The translations under genes were made by a program, and so were the position numbers. The notes below the pieces were generated by a model that was not told the origin of the DNA, did not search any database, and saw only the letters and a list, made by a program, of their open reading frames with translations. This document shows, piece after piece, positions 30,324 to 38,434 of a DNA stretch of 64,000 bases (positions within the stretch are counted from its first letter, which is position 1; every line of letters begins with the position of its first letter). Source of the DNA: PALSA-505 sp036496025 (GTDB lineage: Bacteria; Actinomycetota; Actinomycetes; Streptosporangiales; Streptosporangiaceae); the NCBI GenBank assembly GCA_036496025.1, contig DASXLW010000085.1:8454-72453 (forward strand), written 5' to 3'.

Positions 30324-32675
30324 GTGGAGGGTGTGCATAGCGCCGAAGCCGTCATAGACAACGGCCAGTTCGGCACACACACGATCAGATTTGAAACCGG
30401 GCGCCTAGCCCGTCAGGCATCAGGATCGGCCGTCGTCTTCCTCGACGACGAGACGATGGTGCTGTCCGCGACGACGGCGTCCAAGCACCCCAGGGAAGGG
30501 CTGGATTTCTTCCCGCTCACCGTGGACGTGGAAGAGCGGATGTATGCCGCGGGCCGGATCCCCGGCTCGTTTTTTCGCAGGGAGGGCCGTCCGTCCGAGG
30601 ACGCGATCCTCACCTGCCGCCTGATCGACCGGCCGCTGCGCCCGTCGTTCGTCAAGGGCCTGCGCAACGAGATCCAGATCGTCGAGACGATCATGGCCCT
30701 GGATCCCGATCACCTGTACGACGTGGTGGCCATCAACGCCGCCTCGCTGTCCACCCAGCTGGCCGGGCTGCCGTTCTCCGGCCCGATCGGGGGCGTGCGG
30801 GTCGCGCTGATCAAGGGGCAATGGGTAGCTTTCCCCACGTACTCCCAGCTTGAGGACGCGACCTTCGACATGGTCGTGGCCGGCCGGGTGCTCGACGACG
30901 GCGACGTGGCCATCATGATGGTCGAGGCCGAGTCCACGCCCCGGACGCTGCGCCTGCTCGCCGATCAGTCCTCCGGGGCGGTCGCGCCCACCGAGCAGAC
31001 GGTAGCCGAGGGCCTGGATGCGGCCAAGCCGTTCATCAAGGTGCTCTGCGAGGCGCAGCTGCAGGTGGCGGCCGAGGCGGCTAAGGAGACGGCCGAGTTC
31101 CCGGTCTTCATCGACTACCAGCAGGACGTCTACGACGCCGTGGCCGACGCGGTCTCCGACGAGCTCGCCCAGGCCCTGACGATCGCCGGCAAGCAGCAGC
31201 GCGAGGCCGAGACCGAGCGGATCAAGGCGCTGGCCGCGGAGAAGCTGTCGAGCCAGTTCGAGGACCGGGAGAAGGAGATCAGCGCCGCCTACCGCGCGCT
31301 GACCAAGAAGCTGGTCCGGGAGCGGATCATCCGGGACGGGATCCGCATCGACGGCCGCGGGCTGGCCGACATCCGCCAGCTCTCCGCCGAGGTGCACGTG
31401 CTGCCCCGGGTGCACGGCTCGGCGCTGTTCGAGCGCGGCGAGACCCAGATCCTGGGCGTGACCACGCTGAACATGCTCCGGATGGAGCAGATGATCGACA
31501 CGCTCAACCCCGAGCGGACCAAGCGCTACATGCACAACTACAACATGCCGCCGTACTCGACCGGGGAGACCGGCCGGGTCGGGTCGCCCAAGCGCCGCGA
31601 GATCGGCCACGGGGCGCTGGCCGAGCGGGCGCTGGTCCCCGTGCTGCCCACCCGCGAGGAGTTCCCCTACGCGATCCGGCAGGTGTCCGAGGCGATCGGC
31701 TCCAACGGCTCGACCTCGATGGGCTCGGTCTGCGCGTCCACCATGTCGCTGCTCGACGCGGGCGTGCCGCTCAAGGACATGGTGTCCGGCATCGCCATGG
31801 GCCTGATCTACGAGGGCGACCAGTACGTCACGCTGACCGACATTCTCGGCGCCGAAGACGCGTTCGGCGACATGGACTTCAAGGTCGCCGGGACCAAGGA
31901 CGTGATCACCGCGCTGCAGCTCGACACCAAGCTGGACGGCATCCCCGCGTCCGTGCTGGCCGGCGCGCTCACCCAGGCGCGGGCCGCCCGCATGACCATC
32001 CTCGACGTGATGCACGAGGCGATCGAGGCGCCGGGCGAGATGAGCCCGAACGCGCCGCGGATCATCACGATCAAGGTCCCGGTGGACAAGATCGGCGAGG
32101 TCATCGGGCCCAAGGGCAAGATGATCAACTCGATCCAGGAGGACACCGGCGCCGAGATCACCATCGAGGACGACGGCACCATCTACATCGGCGCCACCGA
32201 CGGGCCGTCCGCCGAGGCCGCCCGGTCCGCGATCAACGCGATCGCCAACCCGCACATCCCCGAGGTGGGCGAGCGATTCCTCGGCACGGTGGTGAAGACG
32301 ACCACGTTCGGCGCGTTCGTCTCGCTGCTGCCCGGCAAGGACGGGCTGCTGCACATCACCCAGATCCGCAAGCTGCACGGCGGCGCCCGGATCGACAACG
32401 TGGACGATGTGCTCAAGGTCGGCGAGAAGATCCAGGTCGAGATCCGCGACGTGGACGACCGGGGCAAGCTCTCCCTGGTGCCCGTGGAGGTCATCGAGCG
32501 GGAGGCGTCCGGCGAGGCGGGGGACGGCGGTCAGCCTGGCCGGGACGCGTCCGGGTCAGCCGAGCACGGTCACCGTGAGGGCAGCCGCGAAGACGGTCAC
32601 GAGGGCAACCGGGAAGGCGGCCGCGAGGCGCACCACAGAACGAGGCACCGCCAGCGCCGGCCGCGCGAGTCGTGA
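30324..32675 (+). CDS. pnp: Polyribonucleotide nucleotidyltransferase (PNPase)
   Basis: 3'-to-5' phosphorolytic exoribonuclease and polymerase; in Streptomyces the same enzyme (guanosine pentaphosphate synthetase I) also acts on RNA tails. 783 residues from GTG 30324 with AAGGAGG 8 nt upstream. Two RNase PH-like domains (about 10-150 and 350-550) with the FFRREGRPSEDAIL loop and the SNGSTSMGSVCAS catalytic region, a KH domain with VIGPKGKMI (about 593) and an S1 domain (about 650-720). The last 50 residues are a His/Arg/Glu-rich tail of low complexity. The stop overlaps the M16 peptidase start (GTGA). Confidence 0.97.
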   Translation: MEGVHSAEAVIDNGQFGTHTIRFETGRLARQASGSAVVFLDDETMVLSATTASKHPREGLDFFPLTVDVEERMYAAGRIPGSFFRREGRPSEDAILTCRLIDRPLRPSFVKGLRNEIQIVETIMALDPDHLYDVVAINAASLSTQLAGLPFSGPIGGVRVALIKGQWVAFPTYSQLEDATFDMVVAGRVLDDGDVAIMMVEAESTPRTLRLLADQSSGAVAPTEQTVAEGLDAAKPFIKVLCEAQLQVAAEAAKETAEFPVFIDYQQDVYDAVADAVSDELAQALTIAGKQQREAETERIKALAAEKLSSQFEDREKEISAAYRALTKKLVRERIIRDGIRIDGRGLADIRQLSAEVHVLPRVHGSALFERGETQILGVTTLNMLRMEQMIDTLNPERTKRYMHNYNMPPYSTGETGRVGSPKRREIGHGALAERALVPVLPTREEFPYAIRQVSEAIGSNGSTSMGSVCASTMSLLDAGVPLKDMVSGIAMGLIYEGDQYVTLTDILGAEDAFGDMDFKVAGTKDVITALQLDTKLDGIPASVLAGALTQARAARMTILDVMHEAIEAPGEMSPNAPRIITIKVPVDKIGEVIGPKGKMINSIQEDTGAEITIEDDGTIYIGATDGPSAEAARSAINAIANPHIPEVGERFLGTVVKTTTFGAFVSLLPGKDGLLHITQIRKLHGGARIDNVDDVLKVGEKIQVEIRDVDDRGKLSLVPVEVIEREASGEAGDGGQPGRDASGSAEHGHREGSREDGHEGNREGGREAHHRTRHRQRRPRES

Positions 32676-34039
32676 GCGCCCAGCGGCCGGCTGGTACCGC
32701 CGGACCCGGTAACCAGGGGGAGGCCGGGGCGATCACGCCCCGGCTATCGCCCGATGACGGCAGGGTGTCGCGCAGCGTGCTGCCCGGAGGCCTGCGGGTC
32801 ATCACCGAGTCGCTGCCGGCCGTGCGGTCGGCAGCCATCGGCATCTGGGTGGGGGTGGGGTCGCGCGACGAGGATCTCGTACACGCCGGCGCCACTCACT
32901 ACCTGGAGCACCTGCTGTTCAAGGGCACGAGCCGGCGTACCGCGCTGGACATCTCCGCGGCCATGGACGCGGTCGGCGGCGAGCTGAACGCCTTCACCGG
33001 CAAGGAATTCACCTGCTACTACGCGCGGGTGCTCGATTCCGACCTGCCGCTGGCGATCGACGTGCTCTGCGACATGGTGACCAGCTCGCTGATCACGCCG
33101 CGGGACGTGGACGCCGAGCGGGGGGTGGTGCTCGAAGAGATCGCGATGAACGAGGACGACCCTTCGGACACCGCGCACGAGGCCTTCGCCGCCGCGCTGT
33201 TCGGTGACAGCCCGCTGGGCCGCCCGATCCTGGGCACGGTGAGCTCGATCAACGGGATCAACCGCGACCAGATCAGCGAGCACTACCAGGCCATGTACAC
33301 CCCGCCGCACCTGGTGGTCGCAGCGGCCGGGAACCTCCAGCACGACGAGGTGACCAAGCTCGTCCGGCGGGGTTTCGCCGCCGTCACGAACGGCGAGGCG
33401 GCGCACCGGGACCCGGCTGCGCCACGGGTCGGCGGGAGCTACGGGGTGACCCGGGGCCAGGGAGTCCGGCTGGTATCGCGCGGCATCGAACAGGCCAATC
33501 TCGTGCTGGGCTGCGACGGACTGTCCAGGACCGACGACCGCAGGTTCGCGCTCGGTGTGCTGAACGCCGCGCTCGGCGGCGGGATGTCATCGCGGCTGTT
33601 CCAGGAGGTGCGGGAGAAGCGGGGCCTGGCGTACTCGGTGTACAGCTTCAACTCCCAGCTCGCCGATACCGGCGTATGGGGCGTCTACGTCGGCTGCCTG
33701 CCCGCCAAGGCCGATGAGGTGCTCGCGATCTGCCGGGACGAGATCGCCAAGGTCATCGAGGGCGGTCTCACCGACACCGAGCTCACCCGGGGGAAGGGCC
33801 AGCTCCGCGGCTCGATCGTGCTCGGGCTGGAGGACCCCTCGTCGCGGATGAGCAGGCTGGGCAAGTCCGAGCTGGTGTACCAGCGGCTTGAGCCGGTCGA
33901 TGAGATCCTCGCCTCGATCGAGTCGGTGACGCACGATGAGGTGATCGAGGTGGCGGCGGAGGTGCTGTCCCGGCCCAAGGTACTCGCCGTCGTCGGCCCG
34001 TTCGACGACGTGGATTCCTTCGCCACCGCTCTGGCCTGA
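32672..34039 (+). CDS. M16 family zinc peptidase
   Basis: 455 residues, GTG 32672 overlapping the pnp stop. Inverted zinc motif HYLEH (H76, E79, H80) followed by LLFKGT, the distal glutamate region VVLEEIAMNEDDP, and the C-terminal GGGMSSRLFQEVREKRGLAYSVYS substrate-binding segment: the processing-peptidase (PqqL/YmxG) type. No signal peptide, so cytosolic. It follows pnp and precedes dapB in Streptomyces and Mycobacterium (Rv2782c) as well. Substrates in actinobacteria are not established. Confidence 0.94.
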   Translation: MSAQRPAGTAGPGNQGEAGAITPRLSPDDGRVSRSVLPGGLRVITESLPAVRSAAIGIWVGVGSRDEDLVHAGATHYLEHLLFKGTSRRTALDISAAMDAVGGELNAFTGKEFTCYYARVLDSDLPLAIDVLCDMVTSSLITPRDVDAERGVVLEEIAMNEDDPSDTAHEAFAAALFGDSPLGRPILGTVSSINGINRDQISEHYQAMYTPPHLVVAAAGNLQHDEVTKLVRRGFAAVTNGEAAHRDPAAPRVGGSYGVTRGQGVRLVSRGIEQANLVLGCDGLSRTDDRRFALGVLNAALGGGMSSRLFQEVREKRGLAYSVYSFNSQLADTGVWGVYVGCLPAKADEVLAICRDEIAKVIEGGLTDTELTRGKGQLRGSIVLGLEDPSSRMSRLGKSELVYQRLEPVDEILASIESVTHDEVIEVAAEVLSRPKVLAVVGPFDDVDSFATALA

Positions 34040-34060
34040 CACGATCCGACGGAGGGCACG

Positions 34061-34804
34061 ATGATCAAGGTCGGCGTGCTCGGCAGCAAGGGCCGGATGG
34101 GATCAGAAGTCATCCGCGCGATCGATGCGGCCGCGGATATGACGCTGTCCGCCGCGGTGGATGCCGGCGACGACCGGCAGGCGCTGGCGGCCTGTGACGT
34201 CGTCGTGGACTTCACCCACCCGTCGGCCGCCCTGGACAACCTGCGCTGGTGCATCGACAGCGGCCTGAACTGCGTGGTCGGCACGTCCGGCTTCGACGAG
34301 GCCCGGCTCAGCCAGGTCCGGCAGTGGCTGGACGACGGGCAGGAGTCTCGTGTCCTCGTCGCCCCGAACTTCTCCGTCGGCGCGGTCCTGATGATGCACT
34401 TCGCCAGGCAGGCGGCCAGGTTCTTCGAATCGGCCGAGGTGGTGGAGCTGCACCACGCGGGCAAGGTCGACGCCCCGTCCGGGACCGCGCTGCGCACCGC
34501 CTCGCTGATCGGCGCGGCGCGCGCCTCGGCCGGGCTGGGGGCGCCGCCGGACGCCACCGTGACGGAGGTCTCCGGGGCCCGCGGCGCGGTCGTCGGCGAC
34601 GTGCACGTACACGCGGTCCGGCTGGCCGGCCTGGTGGCCCACCAGGAGGTGCTGCTCGGCGGGCACGGCGAGACGCTGACCATCCGGCACGACTCACTCG
34701 ACCGGGCCTCGTTCATGCCCGGCGTGCTGCTCGCCATGCGCAGCGTCGCCTCGCTGCCGCCCGGCCTCACCGTCGGCATCGAGTCCCTGCTCGGCCTGGA
34801 TTAA
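34061..34804 (+). CDS. dapB: 4-hydroxy-tetrahydrodipicolinate reductase
   Basis: NAD(P)H-dependent step of the diaminopimelate/lysine pathway, giving tetrahydrodipicolinate for peptidoglycan and lysine. 247 residues from ATG 34061 with GGAGGG upstream. Rossmann loop GSKGRMGS (8-15), VVDFTHPSA, VGTSGF, and the catalytic block ELHHAGKVDAPSGTA. The distance of 21 bp from the M16 gene suggests cotranscription. dapA is not in the window. Confidence 0.97.
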   Translation: MIKVGVLGSKGRMGSEVIRAIDAAADMTLSAAVDAGDDRQALAACDVVVDFTHPSAALDNLRWCIDSGLNCVVGTSGFDEARLSQVRQWLDDGQESRVLVAPNFSVGAVLMMHFARQAARFFESAEVVELHHAGKVDAPSGTALRTASLIGAARASAGLGAPPDATVTEVSGARGAVVGDVHVHAVRLAGLVAHQEVLLGGHGETLTIRHDSLDRASFMPGVLLAMRSVASLPPGLTVGIESLLGLD

Positions 34805-34834
34805 CCACTGCGGTCGCGTGGCAAGCTCATAGTC

Positions 34835-35365
34835 ATGACCGATCCGCACACCGATCCGCAGTGCGAGGTGGCGCACGGCCACGCGCCCGCCTCGCCGGAC
34901 ACCCGCACGCTCGTCGCCGTGTTCGCCTCCCCGGTCGCCGACTACCTGCTCCGCTACGGCAGCGACGCGGGGTACCGCCCGGTGCTGCTCGAGCCGGATG
35001 GCCACCGTGCCGCGGCCGGGTCGCCTGCCGGCGTCAAGGTGGCGGCCAGCTTCGCGGAACTGTCCGACCGGCGCGCCGATGTGGTCGTCACCGACCACCA
35101 CCGACCGGAGCTGGGCCCGGTGCTGCGCGACATCCTGGCTGGCCAGGCGGACTGGATCGGGGTCATGGGCAGCCCCCGGCACCCCGCCCCGCACGTACCC
35201 GCGCTGACCGCGCTCGGCGTCAGCGCGGCCGACATCGCCCGCGTGCACCGGCCGATCGGCCTGAACATCGGCTCGAAGGCGCCCGCCGAGATCGCGATCG
35301 CCACCATCGCCGGCCTCATCGCCGAGCGCAACGGCGCTCCCGGCGGGTTCTCGTTCCCGACCTGA
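34835..35365 (+). CDS. XdhC-type Rossmann-domain protein lacking the N-terminal XdhC half
   Basis: 176 residues from ATG 34835. The C-terminal part matches the XdhC C-terminal Rossmann domain, including ADWIGVMGSPRH and the diagnostic RVHRPIGLNIGSKAPAEIAIATIAGLIAERNG region (quoted in part). Full XdhC/CoxI proteins (about 250-350 residues) load sulphurated molybdenum cofactor onto xanthine dehydrogenase-type enzymes and start with a separate Cys-containing domain that is absent here. The N-terminal 25 residues are His/Asp-rich. No molybdenum hydroxylase genes are in the window, so the partner enzyme would be elsewhere or the function has shifted. Confidence 0.8.
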   Translation: MTDPHTDPQCEVAHGHAPASPDTRTLVAVFASPVADYLLRYGSDAGYRPVLLEPDGHRAAAGSPAGVKVAASFAELSDRRADVVVTDHHRPELGPVLRDILAGQADWIGVMGSPRHPAPHVPALTALGVSAADIARVHRPIGLNIGSKAPAEIAIATIAGLIAERNGAPGGFSFPT

Positions 35366-35415
35366 CGTCCCGACGGAGCCGCCGGCGTGCGGACGTGCCG
35401 GGCGAGAACGTTGCG

Positions 35416-35907
35416 TCAGCCGCGCCGCGACGGCAGGTAGGCGGCTCGGCCGGCCGCGCGGGCGTACAGCGCGGCCGAGTAGCGGGCCTCCAGGAACGGC
35501 GGCAGGTAGGCGGCGAACTCGCCGGGGTCGGTGAACCGGTAGTCGTCGAGTTCTTCCTGCTGCAGCCGGATGCCGACGTCTGGTGCGACCTCGCCGCCGT
35601 CGAACACGAAGAACACGACCGGCCTGGGCCGCTTGCGGTCGGGCGCGGCCCAGTCCACCACGAGGAGCGGGCCGACCGTGATCTGCAGGCCGACTTCCTC
35701 GGCGACCTCGCGGGCGCAGCCGCGGTGGGGCGGCTCGCCGTGCTCGAGCACCCCGCCCGGCAGCGACCAGTGGTCGCGATAGTTCGGCTTGACCAGCAGC
35801 ACTCCGCCGGACGGGTCGGTGATCAAGGCGGCGGCGGCCCCGTACATGGTGGCCAGCCCGGCGTACCAGGCCTGCGTGTCGGCGTCGGTGAACGTGACCG
35901 GCGGCAT
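35416..35907 (-). CDS. Nudix hydrolase
   Basis: 163 residues. A perfect Nudix box GX5EX7REUXEEXGU lies at residues 52-74 (GVLEHGE ... REVAEEVGL), which binds Mg and cleaves nucleoside diphosphate-X substrates. The WSLPGG lead-in is typical of the MutT/NUDIX ADP-ribose or (d)NTP groups; the substrate cannot be told. The C-terminal 25 residues are Arg/Ala-rich. It is divergent from phzF, with 86 bp between the start codons containing the phzF promoter. Confidence 0.92.
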   Translation of the reverse strand: MPPVTFTDADTQAWYAGLATMYGAAAALITDPSGGVLLVKPNYRDHWSLPGGVLEHGEPPHRGCAREVAEEVGLQITVGPLLVVDWAAPDRKRPRPVVFFVFDGGEVAPDVGIRLQQEELDDYRFTDPGEFAAYLPPFLEARYSAALYARAAGRAAYLPSRRG

Positions 35908-35957
35908 GCACCCTCCAGCGACTCGCGGGACTGTCTAACCTAGCAGGCGGCCGGGGG

Positions 35958-35986
35958 TTGAACATAGATAAGTAGCAATATAGCTT
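35958..35986 (+). promoter_or_regulatory. Leaderless promoter of the PhzF-ArsR-RidA operon
   Basis: TTGAAC (35958-35963), 17-bp spacer, TAGCTT (35981-35986). The distance from the -10 to ATG 35994 is 7 nt, so the mRNA would start at or next to the start codon. The region is markedly AT-rich compared with its surroundings. Confidence 0.6.
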
Positions 35987-35993
35987 TTACCCT

Positions 35994-36876
<883 letters not shown>

Positions 36877-36884
<8 letters not shown>

Positions 36885-37179
36885 CAGTGCCGTCCTCGCC
36901 GCCCTGGCCAGCCAGAAACGTCTGCAGGTGCTGCAGTGGCTGAAAGACCCGGTGGCCCATTTCCCGCCGCAGCGTGACGGCGATCTGATCGAGGACGGCG
37001 TGTGCGTGGTGTTCATCGCCCGTAAGCTCGGCGTGGCCCAGCCGACCGCGACCACGCACCTGCAGGCGCTGGCGCGGGCCGGCCTGGTCACCGCCAAGCG
37101 CATCGGCCAGTGGACCTTCTATAAGCGCGACGAGGCCGCGCTCGCGGACCTCAAGCACAAGATCGAAGAGGAGCTGTGA
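36877..37179 (+). CDS. ArsR-type winged-helix regulator
   Basis: 100 residues from TTG 36877, which overlaps the end of phzF by 8 bp; GGGG lies a few bases upstream. The frame is open further 5' but only in phzF shadow. Winged-helix features: LASQKRLQVLQWLKDP (helix 1), VCVVFIARKLGVAQPTATTHLQALARAGLVTAKR (helix-turn-helix, part quoted) and the wing GQWTFYKRDE. No obvious metal-binding cysteines of SmtB type (one Cys only). It probably regulates its own phzF-ridA operon. Its stop overlaps the ridA start (TGATG). Confidence 0.82.
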
Positions 37180-37541
37180 TGGACAAGACCCTGATCACGT
37201 CGCCGCAGGCGCCTCCGGGCGGCCCGTACTCGCCCGCGCTGGCTGTGGGTGACTGGATATTCCTGGCCGGCCAGACGGGGGACGGCCAGACCATCGAGGA
37301 TCAGGTCAGCGACGCGCTGGGCAAGGTCGCCGCCCTGCTCAGCCAGGCAGGCTGCACGCTCGACGACGTGGTCTCCTGCCTGGTTCACCTCAGCGACCTG
37401 TCCGCGTTCGACCGCTTCAATGCCGTGTACGAGAGGCACTTCGGCGACCCGCGGCCGGTGCGCACCACCGTGGGCGCGGCGCTGCTGGGTGGCGCGCTGG
37501 TCGAGATTACGGTGACGGCGCGACGTCCGGCCGCCGGGTAG
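37179..37541 (+). CDS. RidA (YjgF/YER057c) family protein
   Basis: 120 residues from ATG 37179 with GAAGAGGAG 5 nt upstream; GTG 37176 is also possible. RidA proteins hydrolyse reactive enamine/imine intermediates released by PLP enzymes. Seen are PYSPALAVGDWIFLAGQ, the substrate-carboxylate arginine R95 in RPVRTTVG (R105 of the archetype) and the terminal VEITVTAR with E109. This is the imine-deaminase-competent pattern, although the typical IEIEAIA is changed. It is the last gene of the phzF-arsR-ridA operon and overlaps the convergent hydrolase gene by 35 bp. Confidence 0.9.
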   Translation: MDKTLITSPQAPPGGPYSPALAVGDWIFLAGQTGDGQTIEDQVSDALGKVAALLSQAGCTLDDVVSCLVHLSDLSAFDRFNAVYERHFGDPRPVRTTVGAALLGGALVEITVTARRPAAG

Positions 37542-38346
37542 GCTCGCTGACCTCCGGGCGGAGGGGCCGGGAGCTGCCGCGCAGCAGGATGCCGGCCACC
37601 AGCGCCGGGTCGTCGGTCATCGGCGCGTGCCCGCACCCGGCCAGCCGCACGAACCTGGCCTGCGGCAGGCGGGCCCTGGCCACCAGCGCCTGACGGCGCG
37701 GCAGCAGCCGGTCGTGGCTGCCCCAGGCGATCGTGACGGGCACGCCGGCGGGAATCTCCCCCTCGAAGGGACTGGCTTCGGCCAGGATCGCGTTCAGCGC
37801 CGGGCTGGCCGCCATGAACGCTCTCATGTCACCGAGTGCCTGCTCCGGGCTCATCCGGGAGGGCCGGTGCACGACGGTGGCGTACAGGACCGCGCGGCCG
37901 GCGGTGCTGCCGGCCAGCCTGGGCGCCACCGGCTCCAGCCGCGCCCCCAGCGTTTCCATGGTCCGGAAGATGGTCTTCGCGTAGCCGAGCTCGCGCTCGC
38001 TGCGCCAGAATCCGGCCGGCGACAGCGCCGTGACGCTGGCCGCGCGACCGAGCGCGCCGGCCTCCAGGGCCAGCCGGCCGCCCAGCGAGTTCCCCGCGAC
38101 GTGCGGACGGTCCAGCCCGAGCTGGTCAAGAAATCCGGTCAGGTCCTCGGCCAGGGCGACGATGGCCGGCCGGCCGGCGGTGTCGAGCGGCGGGGATTCG
38201 CCGTGCCCCGGCAGGTCTACGGCAATGACATCGCGGTGCGGTGTCAGCCGGTCCAGGAGCGCGTCCCACGCCTGGCGCCGGTGCCCGATGCCGTGCACCA
38301 GCACGAGCGGCGGCCCCGATCCAGCCCTGCTGTACGCCAGCGCCAC
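37507..38346 (-). CDS. Alpha/beta hydrolase
   Basis: 279 residues from GTG 38346, with GGGAGG 5 nt upstream. Standard fold: oxyanion HGIG (18-21), DLPGHGES, nucleophile elbow GNSLGG (Ser87), then acid WGSHDRL and His in AGCGHAPMTDDP. The family includes lactonases, esterases and C-C hydrolases; no specific substrate can be given. Its 3' end overlaps ridA by 35 bp on the opposite strand. A palindrome and two direct repeats lie in its promoter region (38356-38405). Confidence 0.9.
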   Translation of the reverse strand: MALAYSRAGSGPPLVLVHGIGHRRQAWDALLDRLTPHRDVIAVDLPGHGESPPLDTAGRPAIVALAEDLTGFLDQLGLDRPHVAGNSLGGRLALEAGALGRAASVTALSPAGFWRSERELGYAKTIFRTMETLGARLEPVAPRLAGSTAGRAVLYATVVHRPSRMSPEQALGDMRAFMAASPALNAILAEASPFEGEIPAGVPVTIAWGSHDRLLPRRQALVARARLPQARFVRLAGCGHAPMTDDPALVAGILLRGSSRPLRPEVSEPTRRPDVAPSP

Positions 38347-38355
38347 CGCGGCCTC

Positions 38356-38405
38356 CCTACTAGCGAGTAGGCCCGATGTTACACCGCATTGCCGAATGTT
38401 TCACC
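38356..38405 (-). promoter_or_regulatory. Promoter/operator region of the alpha/beta hydrolase gene
   Basis: On the minus strand: direct repeats GGTGAAACAT (38405-38396) and GGTGTAACAT (38385-38376), 20 bp apart. The second contains a possible -10 TAACAT. Then comes a 6-bp palindrome CCTACT-N4-AGTAGG (38371-38356) that abuts the GGGAGG ribosome site. The arrangement looks like regulator binding across the transcription start. Confidence 0.45.
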
Positions 38406-38434
38406 ACGGGCCAGGAGACCCCGCGCTCGGCTGG

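Noticed and set aside
30420..32378. Long minus-strand open frame opposite pnp
   Set aside because: The product is His/Leu/Arg-rich with no recognisable domain; pnp on the plus strand is complete.
34249..35943. Plus-strand open frame running through dapB, the XdhC-like gene and the Nudix gene
   Set aside because: It crosses three well-supported genes in a different frame or strand and has no motif.
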